Position numbers and translations under genes: made by a program. From Gallaecimonas xiamenensis 3-C-1 (GTDB taxonomy: Bacteria; Pseudomonadota; Gammaproteobacteria; Enterobacterales; Gallaecimonadaceae): a DNA stretch of 49,792 bases. Shown piece by piece: positions 24,563 through 33,715 of the stretch; position 1 is the first letter of the stretch, and each line of letters starts with the position of its first letter. Under the pieces are notes generated by a model. That model worked only from the letters and a program-made list of their open reading frames with translations. It ran no database searches and was not told the DNA's origin. Location of the stretch: contig NZ_AMRI01000030.1 in assembly GCF_000299915.1 (NCBI RefSeq), forward strand, positions 1-49,792, read 5' to 3'.

Positions 24563-26299
24563 CTAGGCCGGCTCGATGTGATCTACCAGTAATTGCACCG
24601 ACTGGCGGCCTTTGTACTCGTTGATGTCCAGTTTATAGGCCGCGTGAACCCATTGGATATTGGGATTGGGCCAGGTATCGAGATCGGCGTTGAAATGGAT
24701 GGCGTCAATAAGCTGCTCACGCCCGGCCGGGTTTCCAACCGGACTCAGCACCAGTTTCAAATGTTTTTGGCCCACCAGCCGCTGGCTGACCACCTTGAAG
24801 TGGCCGTCGAACACCGGCTCGTGAAAGGCCTGGCCCCAGGGGCCGCCGTCCCGCAAAAGCTGGGCCGTTTCCAGGGTAAATTCGGTGGGCAGCAGCTCGC
24901 CGTCACTTAAGATTTCCCCGGTCAGCATATGGGGTTCGAGCTTGGCCTGGGCCGCTTTGACAAAAGCGGCATTGAAACGCTCGAAATCACCCGGGCGGAT
25001 GGACAAGCCCGCCGCCATGGCGTGGCCGCCAAATTTCAGGATAAGGCCGGGATTCTGGGTGTCTACCTCGTCCAACAGGTCACGAAGATGCAGGCCGGGA
25101 ATGGAGCGGCCCGAGCCCTTAAGCTCGGTCTCACTTGCCGGGGCAAAGGCAAACACCGGCCGGTAAAAACGCTCTTTGATACGGGACGCCAAAATGCCAA
25201 TCACCCCCTGGTGCCAGTCTTCCCGGTACAGGGCGATGCCGGCCGGCACCTCTTGAATGTCCAGCTTGGCCAGTTCCGCCAGGGCCTCTTGCTGCATGGA
25301 GCTTTCAATCTCGCGGCGCTCGCGGTTGAGGCTGTCCAGTTCTGCGGCAATAAGCCTGGCCTGGTGCTGATCCTCGGTGACCAACAGGCTCACCCCCAGG
25401 GACATTTCATCCAGGCGCCCGGCAGCGTTAATGCGCGGCCCCAGGAAAAAACCGAGATCGCTGGCCACCAGCCGCCTGGGCTCGCGCCCCGCTACTTCGC
25501 AAAGGGCCAGGATGCCGGGGCGGCAGCGGCCGGCGCGGATGCGGTTAAGGCCCTGGTGCACCAAGATGCGGTTGTTGCCGTCCAGGGGCACCACGTCGGC
25601 AACGGTGCCCAGGGCAACGATGTCCAACAGCTCGGCGAGGTTGGGTTCGACCCGAATGGGCTCGGCCTGGCCGTTAAACCAGCCGGTTTCCCGCAGATGG
25701 GCGCGCAGCGCCAGCATCAGGTAAAAAGCCACCCCGACCCCGGCCAGGGCCTTGGAGGGAAAGGCGCAGCCTTCGAGGTTGGGGTTGACCATGGCGTCGG
25801 CACAGGGCAATTCGCTGCCCGGCAGGTGGTGGTCGGTGACCAGCACATCCAGGCCAGCGGCCTTGGCGGCGGCCACCCCCTTGATGCTGGAGATGCCGTT
25901 ATCGACGGTGATAAGCAGCTCGGCGCCCCGCGCCACCGCCACCTCGACAATCTCCGGCGACAGGCCATAACCGTACTCAAAGCGGTTGGGCACCAGGAAG
26001 TCCACCTGTTTGGCCCCAAGGGCGCGCAGGGCCAGGATGCAAAGGGCCGAGCTGGTGGCGCCGTCGGCGTCAAAGTCGCCGACGATAAGGATGCGTTTTT
26101 GCGCGCCAAGGGCGGCCGCCAGCAGCCGGACGGCAGCCTCCATACCCTTGAGAGCCTGGTAGGGGGCCAGGGCCTTGGCACTTTTTTCCAGCTCAACCGG
26201 GGAGCGCACACCACGGCTGTAGTAGATCCGGGCCAGCAGCGGCGCCATGGGCCAGTTGGGCAGGGCATCGGGCTGGGGACGACGGGTAATTTTCGGCAT
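24563..26299 (-). CDS. recJ: Single-strand-specific 5'-3' exonuclease RecJ
   Basis: 578 residues, normal length. The DHH phosphoesterase core shows the metal motifs G-D-F-D-A-D-G (motif I), T-V-D-N-G-I (motif II) and T-D-H-H-L-P-G (motif III). G-P-R-I-N-A-A-G-R follows in the linker, and the DHHA1 block has G-S-G-R-S and K-F-G-G-H-A-M-A-A-G. It degrades single-stranded DNA in RecFOR recombination, base-excision and mismatch repair. Position between dsbC and prfB is as in E. coli. There is no visible ribosome site: the start codon is only 4 bases after the T tract of a terminator-like hairpin (26304-26332). Confidence 0.98.
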   Translation of the reverse strand: MPKITRRPQPDALPNWPMAPLLARIYYSRGVRSPVELEKSAKALAPYQALKGMEAAVRLLAAALGAQKRILIVGDFDADGATSSALCILALRALGAKQVDFLVPNRFEYGYGLSPEIVEVAVARGAELLITVDNGISSIKGVAAAKAAGLDVLVTDHHLPGSELPCADAMVNPNLEGCAFPSKALAGVGVAFYLMLALRAHLRETGWFNGQAEPIRVEPNLAELLDIVALGTVADVVPLDGNNRILVHQGLNRIRAGRCRPGILALCEVAGREPRRLVASDLGFFLGPRINAAGRLDEMSLGVSLLVTEDQHQARLIAAELDSLNRERREIESSMQQEALAELAKLDIQEVPAGIALYREDWHQGVIGILASRIKERFYRPVFAFAPASETELKGSGRSIPGLHLRDLLDEVDTQNPGLILKFGGHAMAAGLSIRPGDFERFNAAFVKAAQAKLEPHMLTGEILSDGELLPTEFTLETAQLLRDGGPWGQAFHEPVFDGHFKVVSQRLVGQKHLKLVLSPVGNPAGREQLIDAIHFNADLDTWPNPNIQWVHAAYKLDINEYKGRQSVQLLVDHIEPA

Positions 26300-26303
26300 G
26301 ACG

Positions 26304-26332
26304 AAAAAGGCGGCTACCGCCGCCCCTTTTTT
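26304..26332 (-). terminator. Terminator-like hairpin directly before recJ
   Basis: On the minus strand: A6, GGCGGC-GGTA-GCCGCC stem-loop (26309-26324) and a TTTTT run (26308-26304), ending 4 bases from the recJ ATG. It looks like an intrinsic terminator or attenuator between dsbC and recJ inside the conserved gene row. Confidence 0.7.
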
Positions 26333-26379
26333 GATGAGTCTTCAATGGCCACCAGTCTAAGCAAAGTGGCCTGCTATCT

Positions 26380-27087
26380 CTACTCGTTTTCCAGGGCGCT
26401 TTCCAGGCGATCCGGGTCCAAGTAACCCGGCACCATGGTGCCGTCTTCGAGGATCAAGGCCGGGGTACCTGTGACATTGAGCTGGCGGCCCAGTTTGTAA
26501 TGCTCGGGCACGGGGTTGCTGTCACAGGCCGCAGTGGCGACCGTTTTGCGGTTCTTGGCCAGGTTCATGGCCGCTTGCTGGTCCTTGGCGCACCAGACCG
26601 ACTCCAGTTCCTCGGCCGCCTTGGAATTAAGGCCGCCACGGGGGAAAGCCAGGTAGCGCACGGTAATGCCACGGTCGTTGTACTCCTTCATGTGGGAGTG
26701 CAGACGCTGGCAGTAGCCGCAATCGGTGTCGGTAAAGACAGTGACCACGTGCTTCTGGTTCTTGGCGGGGAAGACAATCATGGAGTCTTCAAAGGGCTTG
26801 ATGGCCGCCAGGCGTACGTCGTCCAGGCGCTTTTGCGTCAGGCTGACCACGTCGCCGCCCTTGAGGCTGAACAGGTTGCCCGACAGCACATAATCCCCAT
26901 CCTCGGAGACGTAGAGCACGTTGTTGGCCGCCACCACTTCATAGATCCCCTTGATGGGAGTCTGGCTGATGCTGCTGACCGAGACCCCCAAACCGGCTTC
27001 TACCTTGGCCTTGATGTCCTTGTCGTTGGCCTGGGCTGTGCTTGCCAGCAGGGCCAGGGCCACTGCGCCCCATTTAAGCTTCTTCAT
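26380..27087 (-). CDS. dsbC: Thiol:disulfide isomerase DsbC
   Basis: 235 residues with a signal peptide cleaved near A-Q-A (about residue 20). An N-terminal dimerisation domain with the I-x-x-T-P-I-K-G-I-Y-E-V pattern joins a thioredoxin-fold domain with active site C-G-Y-C in T-D-T-D-C-G-Y-C-Q-R. A second Cys pair (V-W-C, A-A-C) and the cis-Pro loop G-T-P-A are as in E. coli DsbC. It reshuffles wrong disulfides in the periplasm and is kept reduced by DsbD. It lies between xerD and recJ. Confidence 0.96.
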   Translation of the reverse strand: MKKLKWGAVALALLASTAQANDKDIKAKVEAGLGVSVSSISQTPIKGIYEVVAANNVLYVSEDGDYVLSGNLFSLKGGDVVSLTQKRLDDVRLAAIKPFEDSMIVFPAKNQKHVVTVFTDTDCGYCQRLHSHMKEYNDRGITVRYLAFPRGGLNSKAAEELESVWCAKDQQAAMNLAKNRKTVATAACDSNPVPEHYKLGRQLNVTGTPALILEDGTMVPGYLDPDRLESALENE

Positions 27088-27171
27088 ACGGATTCCTTAG
27101 CTTGGGCCTTAGCGCCCTCGACTTGGGTCTGAACTTACAAAGAGCATGGCCCAGTTGCAATAACAATGCGA

Positions 27172-28095
27172 TTAACCGCGTGGATGGTGTTTGCCATGGA
27201 ACTGCTTGAGCCTTTCCCTGGCCACGTGGGTGTAGATCTGGGTGGTGGAAAGATCCGCATGGCCCAGCAGCATCTGCACCACACGCAGGTCGGCGCCGTG
27301 ATTGACCAGGTGGGTGGCAAAGGCATGGCGCAGGGTATGGGGGGACAGCTCGCTGCTAAGGCCGGTTTCCAGGGCGTAGCGCTTGATGCGGTGCCAGAAG
27401 GTCTGGCGGGTCATCTGTTGGCCGCGCTGGGAAGGGAACAGCACGTCGCCGTCGCTAATAAGGGCCGGCCGGCCGTATTTCAGGTATTGGTCCAGCCAAT
27501 GCAGGGCTTCTTCCCCCATGGGTACGATGCGCTCCTTGTCCCCTTTACCTGTGACCCGCACCAGGCCCTGGCGCAGGTTGACGCAGTCGCGGGTCAGCCC
27601 CACCAACTCGCTGATACGAAGGCCGGCGGCGTACAGCAGCTCCAGCATGGCCTTGTCCCGCAGGCCAAGCGGGTCTTCCAGGTTGGGGGCCCCCAGCAGC
27701 ACATCCACGTCGGCTTCCGACAGGCTCTTGGGCAGGGGCCGGCTCAGGCGCGGGCGCAGCAGCGGCGCCGTGGGGTCGTCACTGCGTTGCTTTTCATTGA
27801 GTAGATACCCGTAATAGCGTTTGGCCGCCGTCAACAGCCGCGCCGTGGACGACGCCTTGTAACCGGCGCTCATCCGCCAGTCCAGGTGGGCCCGCAGATC
27901 GTCAGTGCCAAGGTCGGCCAGGGCCAGGCTTTGCTCCCCGGCCCAGCCGGACAAGGCGGCCAGGTCACGGCCGTAGCTCTCCACTGTGCGTGCCGACAGC
28001 CGCTCGACCAGCAGCAGGTGGTCGAGAAAGGGCTGATAGGGGGCGGCGCTTTTTGCTATGCTGCCGCCATTCTTTGCTCTGCCGGTTTTTGTCAT
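27172..28095 (-). CDS. xerD: Site-specific tyrosine recombinase XerD
   Basis: 307 residues. An N-terminal SAM-like core-binding domain (about 18-105) is followed by the catalytic domain with the full set: Arg in [10 protein letters not shown], Lys in [21 protein letters not shown] and the nucleophile Tyr in Q-I-Y-T-H-V. With XerC it resolves chromosome dimers at dif. Operon position and similarity favour XerD over XerC. The only good start, ATG 28095, overlaps the divergent fldB ATG by two bases; the protein then has about nine residues more at the N-terminus than E. coli XerD. Confidence 0.95.
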   Translation of the reverse strand: MTKTGRAKNGGSIAKSAAPYQPFLDHLLLVERLSARTVESYGRDLAALSGWAGEQSLALADLGTDDLRAHLDWRMSAGYKASSTARLLTAAKRYYGYLLNEKQRSDDPTAPLLRPRLSRPLPKSLSEADVDVLLGAPNLEDPLGLRDKAMLELLYAAGLRISELVGLTRDCVNLRQGLVRVTGKGDKERIVPMGEEALHWLDQYLKYGRPALISDGDVLFPSQRGQQMTRQTFWHRIKRYALETGLSSELSPHTLRHAFATHLVNHGADLRVVQMLLGHADLSTTQIYTHVARERLKQFHGKHHPRG

Positions 28096-28615
28096 GCGTA
28101 TCGGCCTGTTTTACGGCTCCACCAATTGCCACACCGAAATGGTCGCAGAAAAGATCCGCGACGTCATCGGCAGCGAGCTGGTGGAACTCAATAACCTCAA
28201 AGACGTGCCCGTGGCCCTGATGGCCGATTACGACCTGTTGATCCTGGGCATTCCCACCTGGGATTTCGGCCAGCTTCAGGAAGACTGGGAAGACCAGTGG
28301 GACGCCCTGGACAGCGCCGAACTGGACGGCAAGGTCATCGCCCTTTATGGCATGGGCGACCAACTGGGTTACGGCGATTGGTTCCTCGACGCCATGGGCA
28401 TGCTCAAGGAAAAACTCGAGCAGCACCAGGTGCGCTGGGTGGGTTTTTGGCCCAACCAGGGCTACGACTTCGAGGCGTCCAAGGCCCTGACCGAGGATGC
28501 CAGCCAGTTTGTGGGCCTGGCCCTGGACGACGACAACCAATGGAAACTCACGGAAGAGAGGGTACAAAGCTGGTGCGTACAAGTGTTGGAAGAATACGCC
28601 GCCCTTATTGGCTGA
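28094..28615 (+). CDS. fldB: Flavodoxin FldB
   Basis: 173 residues, exactly the E. coli FldB length. The FMN phosphate loop is Y-G-S-T-N-C-H-T-E, and the two isoalloxazine loops are I-P-T-W-D-F-G and G-M-G-D-Q-L-G-Y. It is a cytoplasmic low-potential electron carrier. It is divergent from xerD as in E. coli. The ATG at 28094 overlaps the xerD start codon, so its promoter and ribosome site must lie inside xerD coding sequence. The last 43 bases overlap the next gene if that starts at GTG 28573. Confidence 0.95.
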   Translation: MRIGLFYGSTNCHTEMVAEKIRDVIGSELVELNNLKDVPVALMADYDLLILGIPTWDFGQLQEDWEDQWDALDSAELDGKVIALYGMGDQLGYGDWFLDAMGMLKEKLEQHQVRWVGFWPNQGYDFEASKALTEDASQFVGLALDDDNQWKLTEERVQSWCVQVLEEYAALIG

Positions 28616-30039
28616 TGCTGCTGCCCCTGCTGTGGGGTTGCACCACCCTGGCTTTGCAGCCGAACAAACCGGCCCAGGTGGCCCTGCCCCCCGCCGCCAA
28701 CCCGGCTCTGACCCTACCCCAAACTGCCTTCGCCCTGCTGCCGGATGGCGCCAACGCCTTTCTGGCCAGGGCCGCCCTTGCCAGCCTGGCGACCCAGAGC
28801 CTGGATCTGCAGTATTACCTCTATCAAAACGACCATTCCGGCCAGCTGTTGCTGGAAAGGTTGTTGGCCGCCGCCGACCGAGGGGTCAGGGTACGATTGC
28901 TGGTGGACGACCTCTACAGCGACCAACTGCCCGCCGCCTTGGCGTTGCACCCCAATATCCAGGTACGGCTGTTCAACCCCTGGGTGCTAAGGAACAGGCC
29001 CATCCTCAAGGGCCTGGAGTTTGTCGGCAAAGGCCGCCTTAACCACCGCATGCACAACAAGGCCTGGATAGCCGACAACCGGGTCGCCATTGTCGGCGGC
29101 CGCAATATCGGCGATCAGTATTTCGACCAGGCCAAAGACAGCAACTTTCGCGACCTGGATCTGCTGGCTGCCAGCCCCGTGGTCAAGGAGCTGTCCGCCA
29201 GCTTCGATGCTTTTTGGAACAGCCCCTGGACGGTAACCCTGCCTGTGCCGCAAAGCGCCAACCTGGATGACCTCAGAGCCAGCCTGGCCGCCGCGACTAA
29301 AACGCCCTCCCCTTTCCAACCTTTTTGGCAACAGGCCCGGCAGATCCCGGCCTTAAAAGATTGGCCTGGCCCCTGGTACCAGGGGCAAGCCAGGCTGGTG
29401 GCGGACAGCCCAGACAAGGTTGAAGGAAGCGCGGCCACCAGCCTGTTGGCCCAACTTGGCCATAGCCTGCCCCAGGCCCAGTCCCGGCTCTGGATAAGCT
29501 CGCCCTATTTTATTCCCGGTGACCAGGGGGTGGCGCTGCTGGCCAACCTGGTGCAGCAAGGGGTGGAGGTAAGGGTGCTGACCAATAGCCTGGCCGCCAA
29601 CGACGTGCCGGCGGTGCACAGCCATTACCAGCGCTATCGCCAGCCACTGCTGGCCGCCGGCGTTCATCTTTATGAGCAAAAAAGCGCCCTGACCAGCCCA
29701 CAGGGCCTGAGCCTGGGCAGTGCCAAGGCCAGCCTGCATGCCAAGGCCTTTGTGGTAGACAGCCGCTACAGCTTTATCGGCTCCATGAACCTCGATCCCC
29801 GTTCCTTGCACCGCAACACCGAGCTGGGGCTGGTGGTGGATAGCCCAGCCCTGGCCCAGCGCCTGGAAGCATTGATGACAGAAGACCTTGCCACCAGCGC
29901 CTTCGCCCTTAGCCTGGACAACGACAGGCTCAACTGGTGCAGCCAGGGCCAATGCCAGGACAGCGAACCGGAGATCAGCCTCTGGCAGCACATCAAGAAT
30001 GGCTTTTTCTGGCTTTTGCCCATCGAAAGCCAACTATGA
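28573..30039 (+). CDS. Phospholipase D family protein, ClsC-like cardiolipin synthase
   Basis: 488 residues with two HKD motifs: His161-Lys163-Asp168 followed by G-G-R-N-I-G-D, and His389-Lys391-Asp396 followed by G-S-M-N-L-D-P-R-S. Layout and motifs fit the ClsC/YmdC group, which makes cardiolipin from phosphatidylglycerol plus phosphatidylethanolamine. I start at GTG 28573, with GAGAGGG upstream and a basic N-terminus leading to a lipoprotein-like signal ending L-W-G-C. ATG 28615, overlapping the fldB stop as TGATG, is the alternative but would leave almost no signal. Either way it is coupled to fldB. No clsC-partner gene (ymdB) is present. Confidence 0.88.
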   Translation: MRTSVGRIRRPYWLMLLPLLWGCTTLALQPNKPAQVALPPAANPALTLPQTAFALLPDGANAFLARAALASLATQSLDLQYYLYQNDHSGQLLLERLLAAADRGVRVRLLVDDLYSDQLPAALALHPNIQVRLFNPWVLRNRPILKGLEFVGKGRLNHRMHNKAWIADNRVAIVGGRNIGDQYFDQAKDSNFRDLDLLAASPVVKELSASFDAFWNSPWTVTLPVPQSANLDDLRASLAAATKTPSPFQPFWQQARQIPALKDWPGPWYQGQARLVADSPDKVEGSAATSLLAQLGHSLPQAQSRLWISSPYFIPGDQGVALLANLVQQGVEVRVLTNSLAANDVPAVHSHYQRYRQPLLAAGVHLYEQKSALTSPQGLSLGSAKASLHAKAFVVDSRYSFIGSMNLDPRSLHRNTELGLVVDSPALAQRLEALMTEDLATSAFALSLDNDRLNWCSQGQCQDSEPEISLWQHIKNGFFWLLPIESQL

Positions 30040-30064
30040 AAAAGGCGCCTTAGGGCGCCTTTTT
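30039..30064. terminator. Bidirectional terminator between clsC-like gene and brnQ
   Basis: AAAAAGGCGCC-TTAG-GGCGCCTTTTT between convergent genes. Confidence 0.9.
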
Positions 30065-30066
30065 TA

Positions 30067-31380
30067 TCAGTTCATCACTTCCGAGCGTACGTCCCTGGCC
30101 CGGCGAAACAAAGCCATCAACAACATCACCAGGGCGGTTGGCACCAGCCATACCATCTTTTCTTCAAAGAGCGGCAGGTGGTTGAGCCACTTGGGCATGG
30201 TAAGGCCGGTGGCATGGACGCCGTCCAGCAGGGCAAAGAGGGCGGTCACCGCCACCACCTGCTGCTGGCCACGGCGGTGCTCCCCCAGCACCACAGCCAA
30301 CAGGCGCAGGGCCACCAGGGCAATGGCGATGGGATAGACGAAGAACAGCACCGGCACCGAGATGTTGATCAGCTGCACCAGGCCGACGTTGGCCACCAGG
30401 GCCGAGAAGGCACAGACCACGGCCGCCACCTGCACATGGCTAATCTTCTTGAAGGTGTCCGAGAAATACTCGGCGCAGGAGCTGGTCAGGCCGACGGCGG
30501 TCGTCAGACAGGCCAGGGTGACCACCGCCGCCAGCACATAGAGGCCGGCGGCGCCAAAGAGGGCTTCGATGGCCGGTACCAATACTTCGCTGCCTTCCTT
30601 GGGATTGTTGACCACGGCGCCGGCAGTGGCCCCCAATTGGAACAGGGTGATATACACCAAAGCCAGGCCGGTGGCGGCAATGACGCCGGCCACGCACAGA
30701 TAGCGGAACTGCAGCTTGCGGTCTTCAACACCACGGGCCTTGAGGGCATTGACCACCACCAGGCCAAACAGCAAGGCCCCCAGGGTGTCCATGGTCAGGT
30801 AGCCTTCCAAAAAGCCCTTGGCAAAAGGCGCCTTTTGCCAAGCGGCGGCACTGGCCACAGGTTCACCCAGGGGGGCGACCACCAGCATCACGGCAATGGC
30901 AGCCAGCAATACCAGCAGCACCGGGGTGATCACCTTGCCCACCACCGCCAGCAGCTTGCCGGGGCGGATGGCCAACCAGAAGGTCACGCCGAAAAAAAGC
31001 ACCGAGTAGAGGGCTTGGCTGACCCAGCCGCCCCCGACGAAGGGTTCAAAACCCAGCTCATAGGCCACCAGGCTGGTACGAGGGGTAGCAAAGAAGGGGC
31101 CCAGGATCAGGTAGAGCACCACACACAGGGCCAGGGCTGCCCTCTTGGGCAATACCTTGGCCAGGGCGTCCAGGCCGCCACCGGCAAGGGCTACGGCAAT
31201 GATAGTCAGAAGGGGAAGGCCTACAGCGGTGAGCAGGAAACCCAGGATCGCCGGCGCCAGGTCACTACTGGCATTCAAACCCGCCATGGGCGGAAAGATC
31301 ATGTTACCGGCGCCGAGGAAGAAGGCGAAGGTCATAAAACCCAAGGCCAACAGATCAGCGCTTTTCAGCTTTTTGGTCAC
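30067..31380 (-). CDS. brnQ: Branched-chain amino acid:cation symporter BrnQ
   Basis: 437 residues with about twelve membrane segments. The start L-A-L-G-F-M-T-F-A-F-F-L-G-A-G-N-M-I-F-P-P and the later T-T-A-V-G-L-T-S-S-C-A-E-Y-F are family signatures. It imports leucine, isoleucine and valine with Na+ or H+. I start at GTG 31380, aligned to the E. coli N-terminus and preceded by AGGGG 7 bases upstream; the frame continues to 31425 but with hydrophilic residues of no likeness to the family. Confidence 0.96.
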   Translation of the reverse strand: MTKKLKSADLLALGFMTFAFFLGAGNMIFPPMAGLNASSDLAPAILGFLLTAVGLPLLTIIAVALAGGGLDALAKVLPKRAALALCVVLYLILGPFFATPRTSLVAYELGFEPFVGGGWVSQALYSVLFFGVTFWLAIRPGKLLAVVGKVITPVLLVLLAAIAVMLVVAPLGEPVASAAAWQKAPFAKGFLEGYLTMDTLGALLFGLVVVNALKARGVEDRKLQFRYLCVAGVIAATGLALVYITLFQLGATAGAVVNNPKEGSEVLVPAIEALFGAAGLYVLAAVVTLACLTTAVGLTSSCAEYFSDTFKKISHVQVAAVVCAFSALVANVGLVQLINISVPVLFFVYPIAIALVALRLLAVVLGEHRRGQQQVVAVTALFALLDGVHATGLTMPKWLNHLPLFEEKMVWLVPTALVMLLMALFRRARDVRSEVMN

Positions 31381-31462
31381 GCAAAAACCCCTACAACCAC
31401 ATCTTGTTTGAAATCGAGTCGACAAGGGGTATCACGATTAGCCGAAAGGGCTCAAGCCTTGT

Positions 31463-32161
31463 TTAAAAATGAAGGTAAAAATCCCTGCCCAGCGCACGAA
31501 ATGCCGGCGTCCACTGACCCTGGGGGTCACGGAGCACCAGACTGTTCTCGTCCAACGGTTTGGGGCTTTGGCTCCATTGCAGCAGGGCCCTGACCGGCTG
31601 GGCCTTGCCTTCTACCGAATAAAGGGCGCAGCGCCTGTAAAGCTGGTAGCCGGCCTGGGCCAGGGGCTGGGCCCAGAGCAGGTGGTCGTCCCAGGGCAGC
31701 ACCATGGCCACCTCCTTGGCCCCCAGGCGTAGGCACTGGGCCGCCAATACCTCTGGCGGCAAGGCAGCCACGTGGCGGGCCTGGTCACGGCGGTCGTCGG
31801 CCGAGCGCACCTGGGGGGTAAAAAAGGGCGGGTTGCTCACTACCAGCTCATAAGGCCCCCCTGCAAAGGCAGCCACGTCCCCTTGGTGCAGGGAAATTTG
31901 CGCCGAAAAGGGGCTGGCGGCGACGTTGTCCCTGGCCTGCTGGCAGGCGCCGGGGTCAATCTCCACTGCATCCAATGCCAGGGCCGGGCCGCGCTGGGCC
32001 AACATCAAGGACACCAGGGCGGTACCGGCGCCGATGTCCAACACCCGCCCCCCCTGGGGTAAGGCAGCCCAAAGACCCAATACCACCCCGTCTGTGCCCA
32101 CTTTCATGGCACAGTGCTCATGGCCCACAAAAAACTGTTTGAACTGGAAACCTTTACTCAT
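31463..32161 (-). CDS. trmN: tRNA1(Val) A37 N6-methyltransferase
   Basis: Rossmann-fold SAM-dependent methyltransferase of 232 residues from ATG 32161. It starts F-Q-F-K-Q-F-F-V like E. coli TrmN (YfiC). Motif I is L-D-I-G-A-G-T-A, the acidic SAM-ribose residue is in D-A-V-E-I-D-P, and the N6-adenine motif N-P-P-F-F is present. It methylates A37 of tRNA1-Val. It is divergent from srmB across 83 bp, the same pairing as in E. coli. The frame runs to 32251 on paper, but that stretch overlaps srmB. Confidence 0.94.
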   Translation of the reverse strand: MSKGFQFKQFFVGHEHCAMKVGTDGVVLGLWAALPQGGRVLDIGAGTALVSLMLAQRGPALALDAVEIDPGACQQARDNVAASPFSAQISLHQGDVAAFAGGPYELVVSNPPFFTPQVRSADDRRDQARHVAALPPEVLAAQCLRLGAKEVAMVLPWDDHLLWAQPLAQAGYQLYRRCALYSVEGKAQPVRALLQWSQSPKPLDENSLVLRDPQGQWTPAFRALGRDFYLHF

Positions 32162-32244
32162 AGCTGCGAGATTGTACCCCAAGGCCACTTTGCCTAAAAT
32201 CAGCGCCCCCTTGTCTGTATGGCAGGCCAACCTGAGGAACCCCC

Positions 32245-33594
32245 ATGGCATTTGAACATCTGGAACTGGACCCGGCCCTGCTTGAAGCCGTCGCTGAACT
32301 GGGCTTCAAGAAACCCACCGTCATCCAAAGCCAGGCTATTCCCGCCGCCATGGATGGCCATGACCTGCTGGCCATGAGCCCCACCGGCACCGGCAAGACC
32401 GCCGCCTTTTTGCTGCCGGCCCTGCAGCACCTGCTGGACTACCCCAAAAAGCGCAAGGAACCGCCCCGGGTGCTTATCCTCACCCCCACCCGTGAGCTGG
32501 CCCTGCAGGTTGAAGCGGACGCCAAGGCCCTGGCCGGCAAGACCCCCATCGGCATCGGCTCGGTGATCGGCGGTGTCGACTACAAGGTGCATGGCAAGGC
32601 CCTGGGGGGCGAAGTTGACCTGGTGGTGGCCACCCCCGGGCGCCTGGTGGAGTACATCGACAAGAACCTGTTCGATTGCATCGCCGTTGAGCTGCTGATC
32701 CTCGACGAAGCAGACCGCATGCTGGAGATGGGCTTCCAAAAAGACATGGAGCTTATCCTCGAAAAGTGCGAGCAGCGCCGCCAGACCCTGCTGTTCTCCG
32801 CCACCCTCGAAGGCCACAACCTGGAGCAGTTCGCCGAAAAGGCCCTGACCGATCCGGTAGAGCTGAGCGCCGATCCGTCCCGCCGCGAGCGCAAGAAAAT
32901 CCATCAGTGGGTCTACTACTGCGACGACAAGGTACACAAGTTCAAGCTGCTGCTGGCCCACCTTCGCCACCCCGACACCCATAAGGCCCTGGTGTTCGTA
33001 AAGACCCGCGAAAAGTTGGCGGAACTGCGTGACCAACTGGCCGGCGAAAAACTGCCTTGTGTCTGGCTGCAGGGGGAAATGGCCCAGGACAAGCGCAACA
33101 ACGCCGTGGCCCGCTTCAAGAGCGGCCAGGTGCCGGTGCTGCTGGCCACCGACGTGGCCGCCCGGGGCCTGCATATCGACGACATCAGCCATGTCATCAA
33201 CTATGACATGCCCCGCACCGCCGACGTCTATGTGCACCGCATCGGCCGCACCGGCCGCGCCGGCGCCAAGGGCACGGCCATCAACCTGGTAGAAGCCCAT
33301 GACCTGTCCATGCTGCGCCGGGTAGAGCGTTACCAGGAAGACCCCATCAAGGCGCGGGTGATCGACGAACTGCGGCCCAAGTCCAAGTTCAAAGAGCCGG
33401 TGAAAAAGAAAAAGGACAAGACCCTCAAGCCCAGCGCCAAAAAGGCCCTGGCCAAGAAAAAGGCTAAGAAGGACGCCAAGCAGGCCGAGCGCAAAAAGGT
33501 GCGCCAGCGCGACCTGAAAAACAAAGGCGCCCCCCGTGGCAGCGAAGCCCGCCAGCGCAGCGACGTGGCCCGTGGCAAAACCGCCGACGAATAA
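32245..33594 (+). CDS. srmB: ATP-dependent RNA helicase SrmB (DEAD-box)
   Basis: 449 residues with all DEAD-box motifs in order: Q motif (P-T-V-I-Q), Walker A T-G-T-G-K-T, P-T-R-E-L-A, T-P-G-R, D-E-A-D, S-A-T, T-D-V-A-A-R-G and H-R-I-G-R-T-G-R. A lysine-rich basic tail of about 75 residues follows, typical for rRNA-binding family members. It acts in early assembly of the 50S ribosomal subunit. Length and the trmN neighbour support SrmB among the several DEAD-box paralogues. It is monocistronic, ending in a strong terminator. Confidence 0.94.
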   Translation: MAFEHLELDPALLEAVAELGFKKPTVIQSQAIPAAMDGHDLLAMSPTGTGKTAAFLLPALQHLLDYPKKRKEPPRVLILTPTRELALQVEADAKALAGKTPIGIGSVIGGVDYKVHGKALGGEVDLVVATPGRLVEYIDKNLFDCIAVELLILDEADRMLEMGFQKDMELILEKCEQRRQTLLFSATLEGHNLEQFAEKALTDPVELSADPSRRERKKIHQWVYYCDDKVHKFKLLLAHLRHPDTHKALVFVKTREKLAELRDQLAGEKLPCVWLQGEMAQDKRNNAVARFKSGQVPVLLATDVAARGLHIDDISHVINYDMPRTADVYVHRIGRTGRAGAKGTAINLVEAHDLSMLRRVERYQEDPIKARVIDELRPKSKFKEPVKKKKDKTLKPSAKKALAKKKAKKDAKQAERKKVRQRDLKNKGAPRGSEARQRSDVARGKTADE

Positions 33595-33610
33595 GAACAT
33601 ATCAACACGC

Positions 33611-33638
33611 AAAAAAGGCAGCTTAAGCTGCCTTTTTT
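33611..33638 (+). terminator. Terminator after srmB
   Basis: AAAAAAGGCAGC-TTAA-GCTGCCTTTTTT, a perfect 12-bp stem. Confidence 0.92.
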
Positions 33639-33715
33639 ATTTCGCGATTGATTGATTTGCCTATTACGAAAGTATTGTCTAAACCTAAAGCGATATTCAT
33701 CTCAAGGAGGAGAAA

